A DNA stretch of 64,000 nt, taken from NCBI GenBank assembly GCA_963744275.1, contig CAVUSX010000012.1:76866-140865 (forward strand). The letters are read 5' to 3'. Positions 44,618-52,710 of the stretch are shown in pieces. Numbering within the stretch: position 1 is the stretch's first letter; each line of letters begins with the position of its first letter. The stretch is from VAZQ01 sp963744275. GTDB lineage: Bacteria > Pseudomonadota > Alphaproteobacteria > Rhizobiales > Xanthobacteraceae. The position numbers and the translations under genes were made by a program. The notes beneath the pieces were generated by a model. The model searched no databases, was not told the origin of the DNA, and saw only the letters and a list, made by a program, of their open reading frames with translations.

Positions 44618-46402
44618 CTACCATTCCAGGTCGAGCAAGGATTTCATATCGGGCGTCAAAACGGACCAGAGGCGCTCGCGCGCTTCGTGATCCACCTCAT
44701 CCTGCCACGCATGATCGTTTCCTGTCACGAAGTGGACCCGCACTTGCGCGACGGCCCGGCATTCGGCATAGGCGGCCATGGCCGGATAGCCGGCGCCCAG
44801 GATCGCGCTGATCTTGCGCAGGACGGCGGCCGGCTCCTGGCAAACCTCGCGATAGGTGATCCAGTGAACGCGGAGCAACAGGTCCGGATTGCTTGCGCAG
44901 TCGATCCATCCTTGCAGCCAAGGTATGAAACTCGCAATGCATTCGCGCTCGATGCGGAGCCCCAACGGGTCGCCGACATCGACACCTCTCTGGGCGAGGA
45001 AATGTGCTTGTGAGCGGGCCGCGGCGCGTGGGTCGCGGACGAGCACGAACATATCGCGCGTGCCGCGTGCCCGCAGGACGACGCCATTGAAGTCGCATGC
45101 TCCGAAATGGTCCTGGGTGATTGCTCCGCCTTCCAGAAACACGTCGAGCCAGCTCGGCACCAGAAAGCAGTCGGGGAACCGGCCGGCGCTGAGATGCATG
45201 ACCGGGATGTCGAGCACGCCGCCCAGCGTATGGGTGAGTGTCGCGCTGGCCGAGCGAGGCATGCAAGCGATCAGAATCGGAGGCAAGCCGCGGTCGATCC
45301 CTGCCAGCTGATGGGTGCGCATGACGTGCGAGACGTTCACGTGATCGGAAAAAAGCTGATCGTCCTCGCCGGTCGGCATGGTGCGCGACAATTGCAGGTG
45401 CCGCGCCATCTTCTCCGGGGCAGCCGCATAGGCGTGCAGTAGCCCGAGCTGATAATGCAACGCTTCTGCGAAATAGGGCTCATCGTTGTCCCACGAGCAG
45501 TGGGTTCCGATTTTATCGAGCAGGAATTCGTTCGCCGAACGGCTGCCGTCCATGCGTTGAATTGCGAGGGCATCTGCCGAGATAAATCGTGCCTCCTCCG
45601 GCGTTCGCCGCGGCCCGGGACGCTGGAGCGACAGATACGCCATGCCCTGCGGCAATCGCGGCCGCGGCCCGGCGTCGGCGCGCACGAGCGCGCCGTCCTT
45701 GAAGCGCCGGGGCGGCCAAGCGTCGTCGAAGATATTGAGGCCGGGCGGCGGCGGAAAATGGGAATGCCAGATCCGGATGTTCCCGACCGCGTACTCCCCC
45801 AATGACCGATAATTGTACAGTGGAGAAAGGACGTAGGGGGTGAAGCCGAGCTGCTCGAATGCAAGCGTCAAAAAAGGCTGGTCCCATGGATAATCCTGCT
45901 TGGCACCGACGGTAGCGCAAAGGTCCCGCCAACGTTCCAGCACTTCTCGCACCGTGGTCGTCAGATGAAAGAAAATCACCCCGGCATTGTACATTATTTG
46001 ATCGGCCGGCTCGACGCCGAGCTGCGGCATGAGACGCCCGAAGTTGAAAAATTCGTTCAGGTTGTAGTTCGGAGCGGGCGCCATCGCGATGCCGTGCCGC
46101 TCCGCCTTGTCGAAGCCGAGCGTGACGTCGCCGACGATGCGGGTATCGGCATCGAGATAGAGAAACGTGTCGTATCCCTGCGGAATCAGGTCGATCAGCC
46201 GGGATTTTTCGAGATGGTTTCCGAAGACGATCTGCGTCGAGACGATCGAGGTGAATTCCGCGATGTTCCGCGCGTATGCGGCCCCCGCAGGGCCGGTGAT
46301 GAGAATGCGATCGGCTTGAATCGTTGCGGCGCTGCGCGCGCTCTCGACTGCTTCCTGGATAAAGCTTTCATCCCGGCACAGCCATACCAACGCTCGTTTC
46401 AT
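44618..46402 (-). CDS. Glycosyltransferase-sulfotransferase-like fusion protein
   Basis: 594 residues, cytosolic. Residues 1-230 look like a GT-A glycosyltransferase: MKRALVWLCRDESFIQEA, ILITGPAGAAYA, TFLYLDADTRIVGD (DAD metal site 84-86), NAGVIFFHLTTTVREVLERW and QDYPWDQPFLTLAFEQLGF. A middle linker carries AYLSLQRPGPRRTPEEARFI. From about 372 a sulfotransferase-type P-loop appears: PPILIACMPRSASATLTHTL (5'-phosphosulfate loop-like), then TRDMFVLVRDPRAAARSQAHF (RDP with following Ser, 3'-phosphate loop-like) and LLLRVHWITYREVCQEPAAVLRKI. Could glycosylate and sulfate a surface glycan or lipid; substrate unknown. No split or frameshift seen. Confidence 0.75.
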   Translation of the reverse strand: MKRALVWLCRDESFIQEAVESARSAATIQADRILITGPAGAAYARNIAEFTSIVSTQIVFGNHLEKSRLIDLIPQGYDTFLYLDADTRIVGDVTLGFDKAERHGIAMAPAPNYNLNEFFNFGRLMPQLGVEPADQIMYNAGVIFFHLTTTVREVLERWRDLCATVGAKQDYPWDQPFLTLAFEQLGFTPYVLSPLYNYRSLGEYAVGNIRIWHSHFPPPPGLNIFDDAWPPRRFKDGALVRADAGPRPRLPQGMAYLSLQRPGPRRTPEEARFISADALAIQRMDGSRSANEFLLDKIGTHCSWDNDEPYFAEALHYQLGLLHAYAAAPEKMARHLQLSRTMPTGEDDQLFSDHVNVSHVMRTHQLAGIDRGLPPILIACMPRSASATLTHTLGGVLDIPVMHLSAGRFPDCFLVPSWLDVFLEGGAITQDHFGACDFNGVVLRARGTRDMFVLVRDPRAAARSQAHFLAQRGVDVGDPLGLRIERECIASFIPWLQGWIDCASNPDLLLRVHWITYREVCQEPAAVLRKISAILGAGYPAMAAYAECRAVAQVRVHFVTGNDHAWQDEVDHEARERLWSVLTPDMKSLLDLEW

Positions 46403-46575
46403 CGATAGTTCGGATGTGTTTGTCGGACGCGATGATCAGTCCCGTCAATGGACACGCATGCTTGTGAAGTCAAGAGGGCGGCTCAGCGGGCCTCAGCGGA
46501 GGACTGCGACATCGGTGATGCGCGTCGAAGATGGCGCCGGGAAGCCGGCGGGATGGGCTTCGCGGCGATCGGAGC

Positions 46576-46760
46576 GGCATGCGCGCCATTGCCGCCTTTT
46601 GTGATCTGTGCCTGCGCGCGCCCAGCGATGAGACCCCGCACATTCAACAGGTCCACATCGTCGCCGCGCATGTCATTTGCGGTTTGGTGGAGAGCGAGCT
46701 GTTCGGCCGGCCGGCGGCATCCTCGGAGGGCGCCGAACAGGAACCCGCAAAGAAGGCCGC
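46576..46760 (+). pseudogene. 5'-truncated duplicate of gmhA (C-terminal fragment)
   Basis: The frame reads AAFCDLCLRAPSDETPHIQQVHIVAAHVICGLVESELFGRPAAS, nearly identical in protein and DNA to the end of intact gmhA at 51643-51815. Upstream sequence is unrelated and there is no start. After the similarity ends (about 46760) the frame continues into unrelated codons. This is a recombination scar in the same orientation as the intact gene, about 5.07 kb away. Confidence 0.85.
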
Positions 46761-47041
46761 GTATCCGGCATGGAACGGCTGGACTGTCTCACGCTCGCGG
46801 GAGCCTTCCCGGGTCCCGCGGCCAACCTCAAGCCCCGCCCTTTGGACCAACCGCGGGCGGGGCCGTCCACCTGCCGCATCTGGGTTCCAACCGGTTCAGC
46901 GAGCTGCTAATTTCCACGTCGGGTCGCGGGGGTATGCCGGTTTATTCCCCGGGGGCACCGTTGTGGGCGTCCGACTTGAGCCCACAATTTCGGGGCACGT
47001 GACATGGCACGACCACAGGACGGCCGACGACGTAAGGGCTG

Positions 47042-48376
47042 ATGGTCATGGACGAGGCTGCGCAGCTCTCGGCGCTGATTGGCGACATCTACGACGCGGC
47101 GTTGGAGCCGGTGCTGTGGACCGGCGTCGTCGAAAAGGCCGGCAGATTCGTCGGCGGTTCGGCGGCGTCGATTTTTTCGCGGGATTCTGTTCGCAGGACG
47201 GGAAACGCCTATTACAGTTTCGGCGTTGATCCGCAGTACGAACAGCTCTATTTCGAGAAATATATCAAATTCGATCCGCTGAACACGGTCTACCTGACGG
47301 TCGCCGTGGGCGAGGTAATGAGCAACTCGAAGGCCGTTGCTCACGCTGAATTCATCGAATCGCGTTTCTACCAGGAGTGGGCGCGGCCGCAGGGCTGGGT
47401 CGACAATATCTTCGCGGCGCTCGAGAAATCGCCGACCAGTATCGCCGCCTTCGCGGTCTTCTGCCACGAACGCGATGGCATCGCCAGCGACGACGCGCGC
47501 GGGCGCCTGCGGCTGCTCGCGCCACACCTGCGCCGCGCCGTGCTGATCGGCAAGGTGATCGATCTCAAGGTGATCGAGGCGGCGACATTCGCCGATGCGC
47601 TCGACGGTCTCAGCGCCGGCATGTTCCTCGTCGATTCGAACGCGCGCGTGGTCCATGCCAACACCGCCGGCCATGCCATCCTGGCGGCCGGCGATTTTCT
47701 GCGATCAGCAGGCGGCCGATTGGCCGCCGGCGATCCCGAAATCGATCAGGCCTTTCGCGACGTCTTGATCGCCGCCGGCAACGGCGACGCCGCCGTCGGC
47801 ATCAAGGGCATCGCATTGCCGCTCACCGCTCGCGGCGGCGAGCGCCACGTCGCCCATGTGCTGCCGCTCACGTCGGGAGCGCGACGCCGCGCCGGCACCG
47901 CGACCTCCGCCGCTGCCGCCTTGTTCGTGCACAAGGCGGCGCTGGACATTCCCTCTCCGCCGGAGGCCCTCGCCCGCGCCTACAAGCTGACGCCGACCGA
48001 GCTGCGCGTCCTGCTCGCCATCGTCGAGATCGGTGGCGTTCCCGAGGTTGCGGAGGCACTCGGGATCGGGGACTCTACGGTCAAGACCCATCTCGGTCGC
48101 CTGTTCGAGAAAACCGGCGTCAAACGCCAGGCCGATCTCGTCAAGCTCGTAGCCGGATTTTCGAGTCCGCTTCACAAGTCGGCAATTCGGTGCCGATTGC
48201 GACCGGCACCGCGACAGTGCTCAGCGCGAACAACGCGGTCGTCAACACCATCAACTATCAAAATACCGGCATCATTCTACGCGTCGTGCCGCGGATCAAC
48301 TCCAACGGCACGATCATGCTCGAGATCGAGCAGGAGATCAGCGAGGTGTCGCCCTCCAGCGCCGCCGGCTCGCTGA
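47042..48376 (+). CDS. LuxR-family helix-turn-helix regulator, C-terminus altered by a junction
   Basis: The functional part is about 375 residues (47042-48168). An N-terminal sensor-like region (DEAAQLSALIGDIYDAALEP, KYIKFDPLNTVYLTV, FYQEWARPQGW, CHERDGIAS) precedes a PAS-like part (FADALDGLSAGMFLVDSNARVVHANTAG) and a C-terminal LuxR HTH (ALARAYKLTPTELRVLLAIVEIGGVPEVAEALGIGDSTVKTHLGRLFEKTGVKRQADLVKLVAGF). At about 48168-48174 the sequence joins a truncated secretin gene, so the frame runs on to 48376 into nonsense rather than stopping just after FSSPL. The DNA-binding domain is complete. Confidence 0.85.
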   Translation: MVMDEAAQLSALIGDIYDAALEPVLWTGVVEKAGRFVGGSAASIFSRDSVRRTGNAYYSFGVDPQYEQLYFEKYIKFDPLNTVYLTVAVGEVMSNSKAVAHAEFIESRFYQEWARPQGWVDNIFAALEKSPTSIAAFAVFCHERDGIASDDARGRLRLLAPHLRRAVLIGKVIDLKVIEAATFADALDGLSAGMFLVDSNARVVHANTAGHAILAAGDFLRSAGGRLAAGDPEIDQAFRDVLIAAGNGDAAVGIKGIALPLTARGGERHVAHVLPLTSGARRRAGTATSAAAALFVHKAALDIPSPPEALARAYKLTPTELRVLLAIVEIGGVPEVAEALGIGDSTVKTHLGRLFEKTGVKRQADLVKLVAGFSSPLHKSAIRCRLRPAPRQCSARTTRSSTPSTIKIPASFYASCRGSTPTARSCSRSSRRSARCRPPAPPAR

Positions 48377-48714
48377 CGCCGACGATTTCCCAGCGCAAGG
48401 TCAAGAGCACGCTCTCGGTCTCCGATGGCCAGACCGTGCTGCTGGCGGGCCTCATCAGCGAAACGCAGAACGTCACGCGATCTGGAATCCCTTTGCTCGA
48501 TCAGATCCCCAAGATCGGCGATGTTTTTGCCCAGAATCAGAAGGGGATTCAGCGGACCGAGCTCATCATTTTCATCCGGCCGCAGGTCATACGCGACAGT
48601 GTCGATGCCTCGGTCGTGGCGGAGGAATTGCGCTCAAAGATGAGAGGCAGCAAGGTCGGATCCGTCCGTCCGCCCGGCGCCGTGGCGCCGGCTACTCCGC
48701 AAGTCGTTCGATGA
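48172..48714 (+). pseudogene. 5'-truncated GspD/PilQ-type secretin (C-terminal fragment)
   Basis: Read from about 48172: SQVGNSVPIATGTATVLSAN, NTINYQNTGIILRVVPRINSNGTIMLEIEQEISEV, KVKSTLSVSDGQTVLLAGLI, SGIPLLDQIPKIGDVFAQNQKG and RTELIIFIRPQVIRDS. This is the end of the secretin gate and C-domain of type II secretion GspD. The N-domains and most of the pore are missing; no start codon. The 5' boundary coincides with the end of luxR, so a deletion fused the two. A prepilin peptidase gene follows 98 bases later. Confidence 0.88.
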
Positions 48715-48812
48715 GCCGCGCTCATTTCCCCGCTCGCGGAGAATTCTTGCTTTGCCTCTCGCGGTGACGCGAGATCGAGCCTGCTCGCCCAACCAACAGG
48801 ATTGCAACGCGC

Positions 48813-49379
48813 TTGAAGCGGCAAGAGCTTCTCGAGAATTGCTTCATCGGCCTCGTTGCAGTTGTCGCCGTCGTTGCAAGCGTCTTGGCCGCTCCCGGTC
48901 TTCGCGGGTTGCTCGGCGCGGGTCTCGGGCTCCTCATGCTCGCGATCTCGATCATAGATGCCCGTCATTTCATCATCCCCAATGCGTTGAATGCCGCCGC
49001 CTTTGGGCTGGCCCTTGTGAACGCAGGCATCCAAGGCTGGGAGACCATATGGGAGGGCGTCCTTGACGCCATGGTGCGTGCCACGGTGCTGGCGGCGACC
49101 TTCCTCGTCGTGCGGGCCGTCTTTCAGCGCATACGCCAACGGGAGGGCATCGGTCTCGGCGACGTCAAGCTCGCCGGCGTCGCGGGCGCTTGGCTCGGGT
49201 GGACCACGATCCCGATTGCGGTGGAAATTGCGGCGCTCGCCGCCCTCGCCGCCTACGGGTTGCGGCAATTCATCCGCGGTCGCAAGCTCCGAACGACACA
49301 ACGGGTGCCCTTCGGACTGTTTTTTGCGCCGGCGATCTGGCTCTGTTGGTTGCTGGAGGTCACGCTGCTCGCGCCGTGA
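48813..49379 (+). CDS. A24-family prepilin peptidase
   Basis: 188 residues from TTG 48813 (start uncertain). Four to five membrane helices (FIGLVAVVAVVASVLAAPGL, LLGAGLGLLMLAISIID...) with the aspartic protease motifs IDARHFIIPN and GIGLGDVKLAGVAGAWLG (GxGDxK). It lacks the N-terminal methyltransferase domain, as in minimal GspO/CpaA-type enzymes. With the truncated gspD upstream, it is likely the leftover end of a type II secretion operon. Confidence 0.88.
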   Translation: MKRQELLENCFIGLVAVVAVVASVLAAPGLRGLLGAGLGLLMLAISIIDARHFIIPNALNAAAFGLALVNAGIQGWETIWEGVLDAMVRATVLAATFLVVRAVFQRIRQREGIGLGDVKLAGVAGAWLGWTTIPIAVEIAALAALAAYGLRQFIRGRKLRTTQRVPFGLFFAPAIWLCWLLEVTLLAP

Positions 49380-49424
49380 ACCGTCGGGTGGCCGCATGTC
49401 GGTGCGGACAGGGAGGCGAGACGG

Positions 49425-49916
49425 CTATCGTCCCCGCATCGCCTGCCATTCAATCGCCAGCTCCTGCCCTTTGGTGATCTGTGCGAGGGTGAGCTTTGAA
49501 GCGATGGCGTCGCGTATTCTGACCCAATCCTGACGATCCCGTCCGGTCGCGCCGGCGACCGCAAGATTCAACCACTTGTAGGCTTCCACATAATCCTGCG
49601 GAACCCCATGGCCCTTGTCGTACATGAGACCGAGCATGTACTGAGCCGTCGCATCGCCACGTTCGCTGGCGAGGGCATACCACCTTGCCGATTCAATGTA
49701 GTTTTGCGGCACGCCGTAGCCGTTCGCATACATATAGCCGAGATATGTTTGGGCTCTGGCGCTGCCCTGCTCGGCCAAGGGTCCAAATATTCTGACGGCG
49801 GCCACGTAATCATGGCGACTGAGTGCCGCAACGCCACCCTGGACGGTCCCCGCCTTGGCCGGGGCGATGGCGGCGAGCGCAACAATAAATGCGCCGAAAA
49901 TTATCCGTGCGATCAT
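49425..49916 (-). CDS. Secreted Sel1-repeat (TPR-like) protein
   Basis: 163 residues from ATG 49916. Signal peptide MIARIIFGAFIVALAAIAPAKA, then a first helix pair (GGVAALSRHDYVAAVRIFGPLAEQG) and Sel1 repeats: SARAQTYLGYMYANGYGVPQNYIESARWYALASERG and DATAQYMLGLMYDKGHGVPQDYVEAYKWLNLA. Sel1 repeats mediate protein-protein contacts; partner unknown. Confidence 0.88.
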   Translation of the reverse strand: MIARIIFGAFIVALAAIAPAKAGTVQGGVAALSRHDYVAAVRIFGPLAEQGSARAQTYLGYMYANGYGVPQNYIESARWYALASERGDATAQYMLGLMYDKGHGVPQDYVEAYKWLNLAVAGATGRDRQDWVRIRDAIASKLTLAQITKGQELAIEWQAMRGR

Positions 49917-50015
49917 CCAGCTACCTTGGCTCCCAGTGACGGCTCTCCCGATCAAGGGCATTGCCTTCTGCTGCTTGGCTCACATGGTCGAGACTGAGCA
50001 TCCGGTGGTCCCTTG

Positions 50016-51008
50016 TCACAATCTCTTGTGCCTGTGAGCAATACTAACAGTCTGATTGCCTTCCGGCAAACCGCACGCGCGCCGCTGACTGAGGCACGAG
50101 GAATCGCGGATAGCCAGCGGTCGAAGGCCCATCATTCGATCTGCATGAAGCTGTCGAGTTCGGGCGACTTTCTCGGCGCCGTAGACGGCGGCAAAGACCA
50201 TGACGGACCGCAGCACCAAGAATGCGCTCAGTGCCGGATAGGCTCCGGTTTCGTACAATTCGTAGATGACGCATCCAGCGGCAATTGCCGCATGAAGTCT
50301 TGAAGAAATCCGTTGATCCGGAGAGGACTGATCGGCATCCGGATCACGGTCGGGAGCGAGCGGAGGCGGCGCTCGCGTCCTGAGGATCGGCAATGCCAAG
50401 GCGTCCTCGATCGAGCGGCCGATCCGCACGTCGAAGCCGGCGGTGGCAAGCGCGATGGCTTCGGCGCGTTCCGTCGTGCCATAGCCGGTCGCTACGTGGA
50501 GTGCGCCGGCAAGGCCCCCGCGTCGCGCCGCTTCGATGTCGCTCGCCCTGTCGCCCACGAGCCAGGACGCCGGAAGGTCGATGGCGAGATCGGCAGCGGC
50601 CCGCAGGATCATCCCGGGATTGGGTTTGCGATCCGGGTGATCCGGGTGAGCATATATTCCTTCAGCATTCGGGTGGTGCGCACAGGCATAGACGGCGTCC
50701 CAGCGTGCGCCCCGGGCCGCAAGGGCCGACGCGATGGTCTCCTGGACAGCTGCGAAATCCGCCCATCCGAATTTTCCACGGCCAATTCCGGCTTGATTGG
50801 TCACGATGATCACCGAGATTCCGCTTCGGTTCGCGGCGCCGATAACTTCGGCTGCTCCCGGAATGAGGGCGACATCCTGCGGGCGGCAAAGATAATCGGT
50901 CTCGACCACGACCACCCCATCCCGATCAAGGAACAGGGCGGGCCTGCCACGAAGGGCCTGGGGCAGAACTTCACGCCAAATCTGGTCGCCGTCGATCAAG
51001 TTTCTCAC
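50016..51008 (-). CDS. gmhB: D-glycero-beta-D-manno-heptose-1,7-bisphosphate 7-phosphatase with C-terminal extension
   Basis: 330 residues. HAD-superfamily GmhB: RPALFLDRDGVVVVETDYL (nucleophile DxD), IIVTNQAGIGRGKFGW, CAHHPNAEG (zinc-loop-like), RKPNPGMILRAAADLAIDLPASWLVGDRASDIEAARRGG. The phosphatase part ends near residue 212 (IGRSIEDALALPIL). A further ~118 residues follow with no GmhB similarity, including a hydrophobic pair-like stretch (LHAAIAAGCVIYELYETGAY, AFLVLRSVMVFAAVYG). Normal GmhB is about 180-200 residues, so the tail is either read-through after loss of a stop or a fused membrane segment. Divergent from gmhA; both serve ADP-heptose synthesis for LPS. Confidence 0.85.
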   Translation of the reverse strand: MRNLIDGDQIWREVLPQALRGRPALFLDRDGVVVVETDYLCRPQDVALIPGAAEVIGAANRSGISVIIVTNQAGIGRGKFGWADFAAVQETIASALAARGARWDAVYACAHHPNAEGIYAHPDHPDRKPNPGMILRAAADLAIDLPASWLVGDRASDIEAARRGGLAGALHVATGYGTTERAEAIALATAGFDVRIGRSIEDALALPILRTRAPPPLAPDRDPDADQSSPDQRISSRLHAAIAAGCVIYELYETGAYPALSAFLVLRSVMVFAAVYGAEKVARTRQLHADRMMGLRPLAIRDSSCLSQRRACGLPEGNQTVSIAHRHKRL

Positions 51009-51042
51009 GTCCCTGCCGCCGATCCATTCCTATCTGGATCAG

Positions 51043-51068
51043 CCCCCTTGCACAATCGTGCAAGGGGG
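51043..51068. promoter_or_regulatory. Strong perfect hairpin in the gmhB-gmhA divergent region
   Basis: CCCCCTTGCAC (51043-51053) and GTGCAAGGGGG (51058-51068), 11 base pairs with loop AATC, 35 bases upstream of gmhB and 115 bases upstream of gmhA. It could be an operator for a dimeric regulator or a leader hairpin; no T-tract follows, so not a standard terminator. Confidence 0.5.
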
Positions 51069-51182
51069 TGCAATTGGGCCGTTCGTCGACAGGTTGAAGC
51101 ACTTTGGAGGCGTTCACGTCGACTTCGGACTTATGGTTTCCGCCGAAAATGCCATCAGGTGCATCGCAATTGAGAGAACACC

Positions 51183-51842
51183 ATGTCAAACGACCCGCAT
51201 GCGAACGTCGTCGATTATTTCCGCAAGTCTTGCGCCACGCTGACGCGTGCGGGCGAGGATCGTGAGCTCATCGCGTCCATCACGGCCATCGTCGACACCG
51301 TCACCCGCGCGTTCCGCGCCGGAGGAAAGGTGTTGATCGCGGGCAACGGCGGCAGCGCCGCCGACGCCCAGCATATCGCGGGCGAGTTCCTCTCGCGCTT
51401 GCATTTCGACCGCAATCCCTTGCCGGCCGTCGCGCTGACCACGGACACGTCCGTCCTCACGGCGATCGGCAACGATTACGGCTATGATCGTGTCTTCGAG
51501 CGCCAGGTCCGTGGCCTTGGCCGGCCCGGCGACGTCTTCATCGCGATCTCGACGTCAGGGCGATCGCCCAACATCGTCGCGGCCTTGCAGGCGGCGCGCG
51601 AGATGGGGTTGACCACCGTCGGGTTCACCGGGAGCGGGCCGCGCGCCATGGCCGCCTTTTGTGATCTGTGCCTGAGCGCGCCCAGCGATGAGACCCCGCA
51701 GATTCAGCAGGTCCACATCGTCGCCGCACACGTCATTTGCGGCTTGGTGGAGAGCGAGCTGTTCGGCCGGCCGGCGGCGTCCGCGGAGAGCGCCGAACGG
51801 GGGCCGGCAAAGCCGGCTCTGTCGCGGGCGCCAATTCCATGA
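51183..51842 (+). CDS. gmhA: D-sedoheptulose 7-phosphate isomerase
   Basis: 219 residues. SIS-domain GmhA: FRAGGKVLIAGNGGSAADAQHIAGEFLSRLHFDR, LPAVALTTDTSVLTAIGNDYGYDRVFERQV, DVFIAISTSGRSPNIVAALQAAREMG, SDETPQIQQVHIVAAHVICGLVE (metal-binding Glu and His). First step of heptose biosynthesis for the LPS core. The last ~20 residues (after LFGRPAAS) look non-conserved. Its 3' end is duplicated at 46576-46760. Confidence 0.95.
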   Translation: MSNDPHANVVDYFRKSCATLTRAGEDRELIASITAIVDTVTRAFRAGGKVLIAGNGGSAADAQHIAGEFLSRLHFDRNPLPAVALTTDTSVLTAIGNDYGYDRVFERQVRGLGRPGDVFIAISTSGRSPNIVAALQAAREMGLTTVGFTGSGPRAMAAFCDLCLSAPSDETPQIQQVHIVAAHVICGLVESELFGRPAASAESAERGPAKPALSRAPIP

Positions 51843-52042
51843 GATCGCGCCGCGACCGCGCAGCTGCCTGAGGCCCCCATTCGGTCGGCAGGGATTGGCC
51901 TCGAGCCTGCAGATACCGCGTCATGCTACTTTTCCGTGGGCGCCGGCGCTCCGCGTCCGCCGCGTCGCAAGTCAATTGCGGATGCGGCCCGACCAGCAAG
52001 CTGCTACTTGAGTCCGCGAACCATCTGCGCAGGCCCCACCAC

Positions 52043-52651
52043 GTGAGCGACAGCGAACCAATCAGCGCCGAATCGAGCCGGCCCACCGAGACGCTGCTCG
52101 CCGCCTACGCGGCCGGGACGCTGAGCGAGCCGTTTGCGGTGCTGGTCGCGTCCCATCTGCAGATGCGGGCCGAACGCCGGGACGACGCGCATGAACGGGC
52201 GCAGGGTCCGGCCATCTTCGGCCACGCGCGCTGGCCGCAGCAGCCGGTGCCGGGCTTGGATCAGATCAACGCGTTCATGCCGCTGGCGCTGCGCTCCTAT
52301 GTGGGCCGCCATCTCGGCGCGCCGGAATGGCGCACGCTGCTGCCCGGCCTCGAGCGCTGCCGGATTGCCGCCGACGCGGGCGGCGAAGCGAGCTTCCTGC
52401 GGTGCCGGCCCGGCCAGGCGATTCCGGCGCACACCCACGCGGGGCGGGAAGCCGTGCTGGTGCTGCAAGGCGGGTTCCGCGACCAGGGCGGGCATTACGG
52501 CGCGGGCGACATCGCGGTCGCGGACGGCACCATCGATCATCGGCCGGTCGCCGACCGCGCGGGCGTGTGCGTCATTTTCGTGGTCCTGGAGGCGCCGGTG
52601 CGATTGACCGGGCGGTTCGGCCGCCTGGTCCAGCGCATATTCGGCCCGTAG
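52043..52651 (+). CDS. ChrR-like anti-sigma factor/cupin protein, zinc motif apparently lost
   Basis: About 202 residues from GTG 52043 (an in-frame Met at 51923 gives a poorly conserved extension). N-terminal helices ETLLAAYAAGTLSEPFAVLVASHLQMRAERRDD resemble the ChrR anti-sigma domain, but the Cys pair after the His is absent (RAERRDDAHER). The C-terminal cupin is good: ERCRIAADAGGEASFLRCRPGQAIPAHTHAGREAVLVLQGGFRDQGGHYGAGDIAVADGTIDHRPVADRAG. No ECF sigma factor (ChrR's usual partner) is adjacent, so a role in singlet-oxygen/oxidative stress regulation is only by family. Confidence 0.7.
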   Translation: MSDSEPISAESSRPTETLLAAYAAGTLSEPFAVLVASHLQMRAERRDDAHERAQGPAIFGHARWPQQPVPGLDQINAFMPLALRSYVGRHLGAPEWRTLLPGLERCRIAADAGGEASFLRCRPGQAIPAHTHAGREAVLVLQGGFRDQGGHYGAGDIAVADGTIDHRPVADRAGVCVIFVVLEAPVRLTGRFGRLVQRIFGP

Positions 52652-52710
52652 CCAATAGGCGTTGCCTGTCTTGCTTGAATCGCAGCGTGAGTAATCTGCC
52701 AAGTTAGGTC

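Noticed and set aside
46576..47229. An intact gene starting near 46531
   Set aside because: Only the gmhA-like middle part is recognisable; upstream and downstream codons are unrelated, so it is a fragment.
47377..48714. A possible LuxR-secretin fusion protein
   Set aside because: The LuxR domain and the secretin part are in different frames; the long frame through the secretin reads LuxR DNA out of frame.
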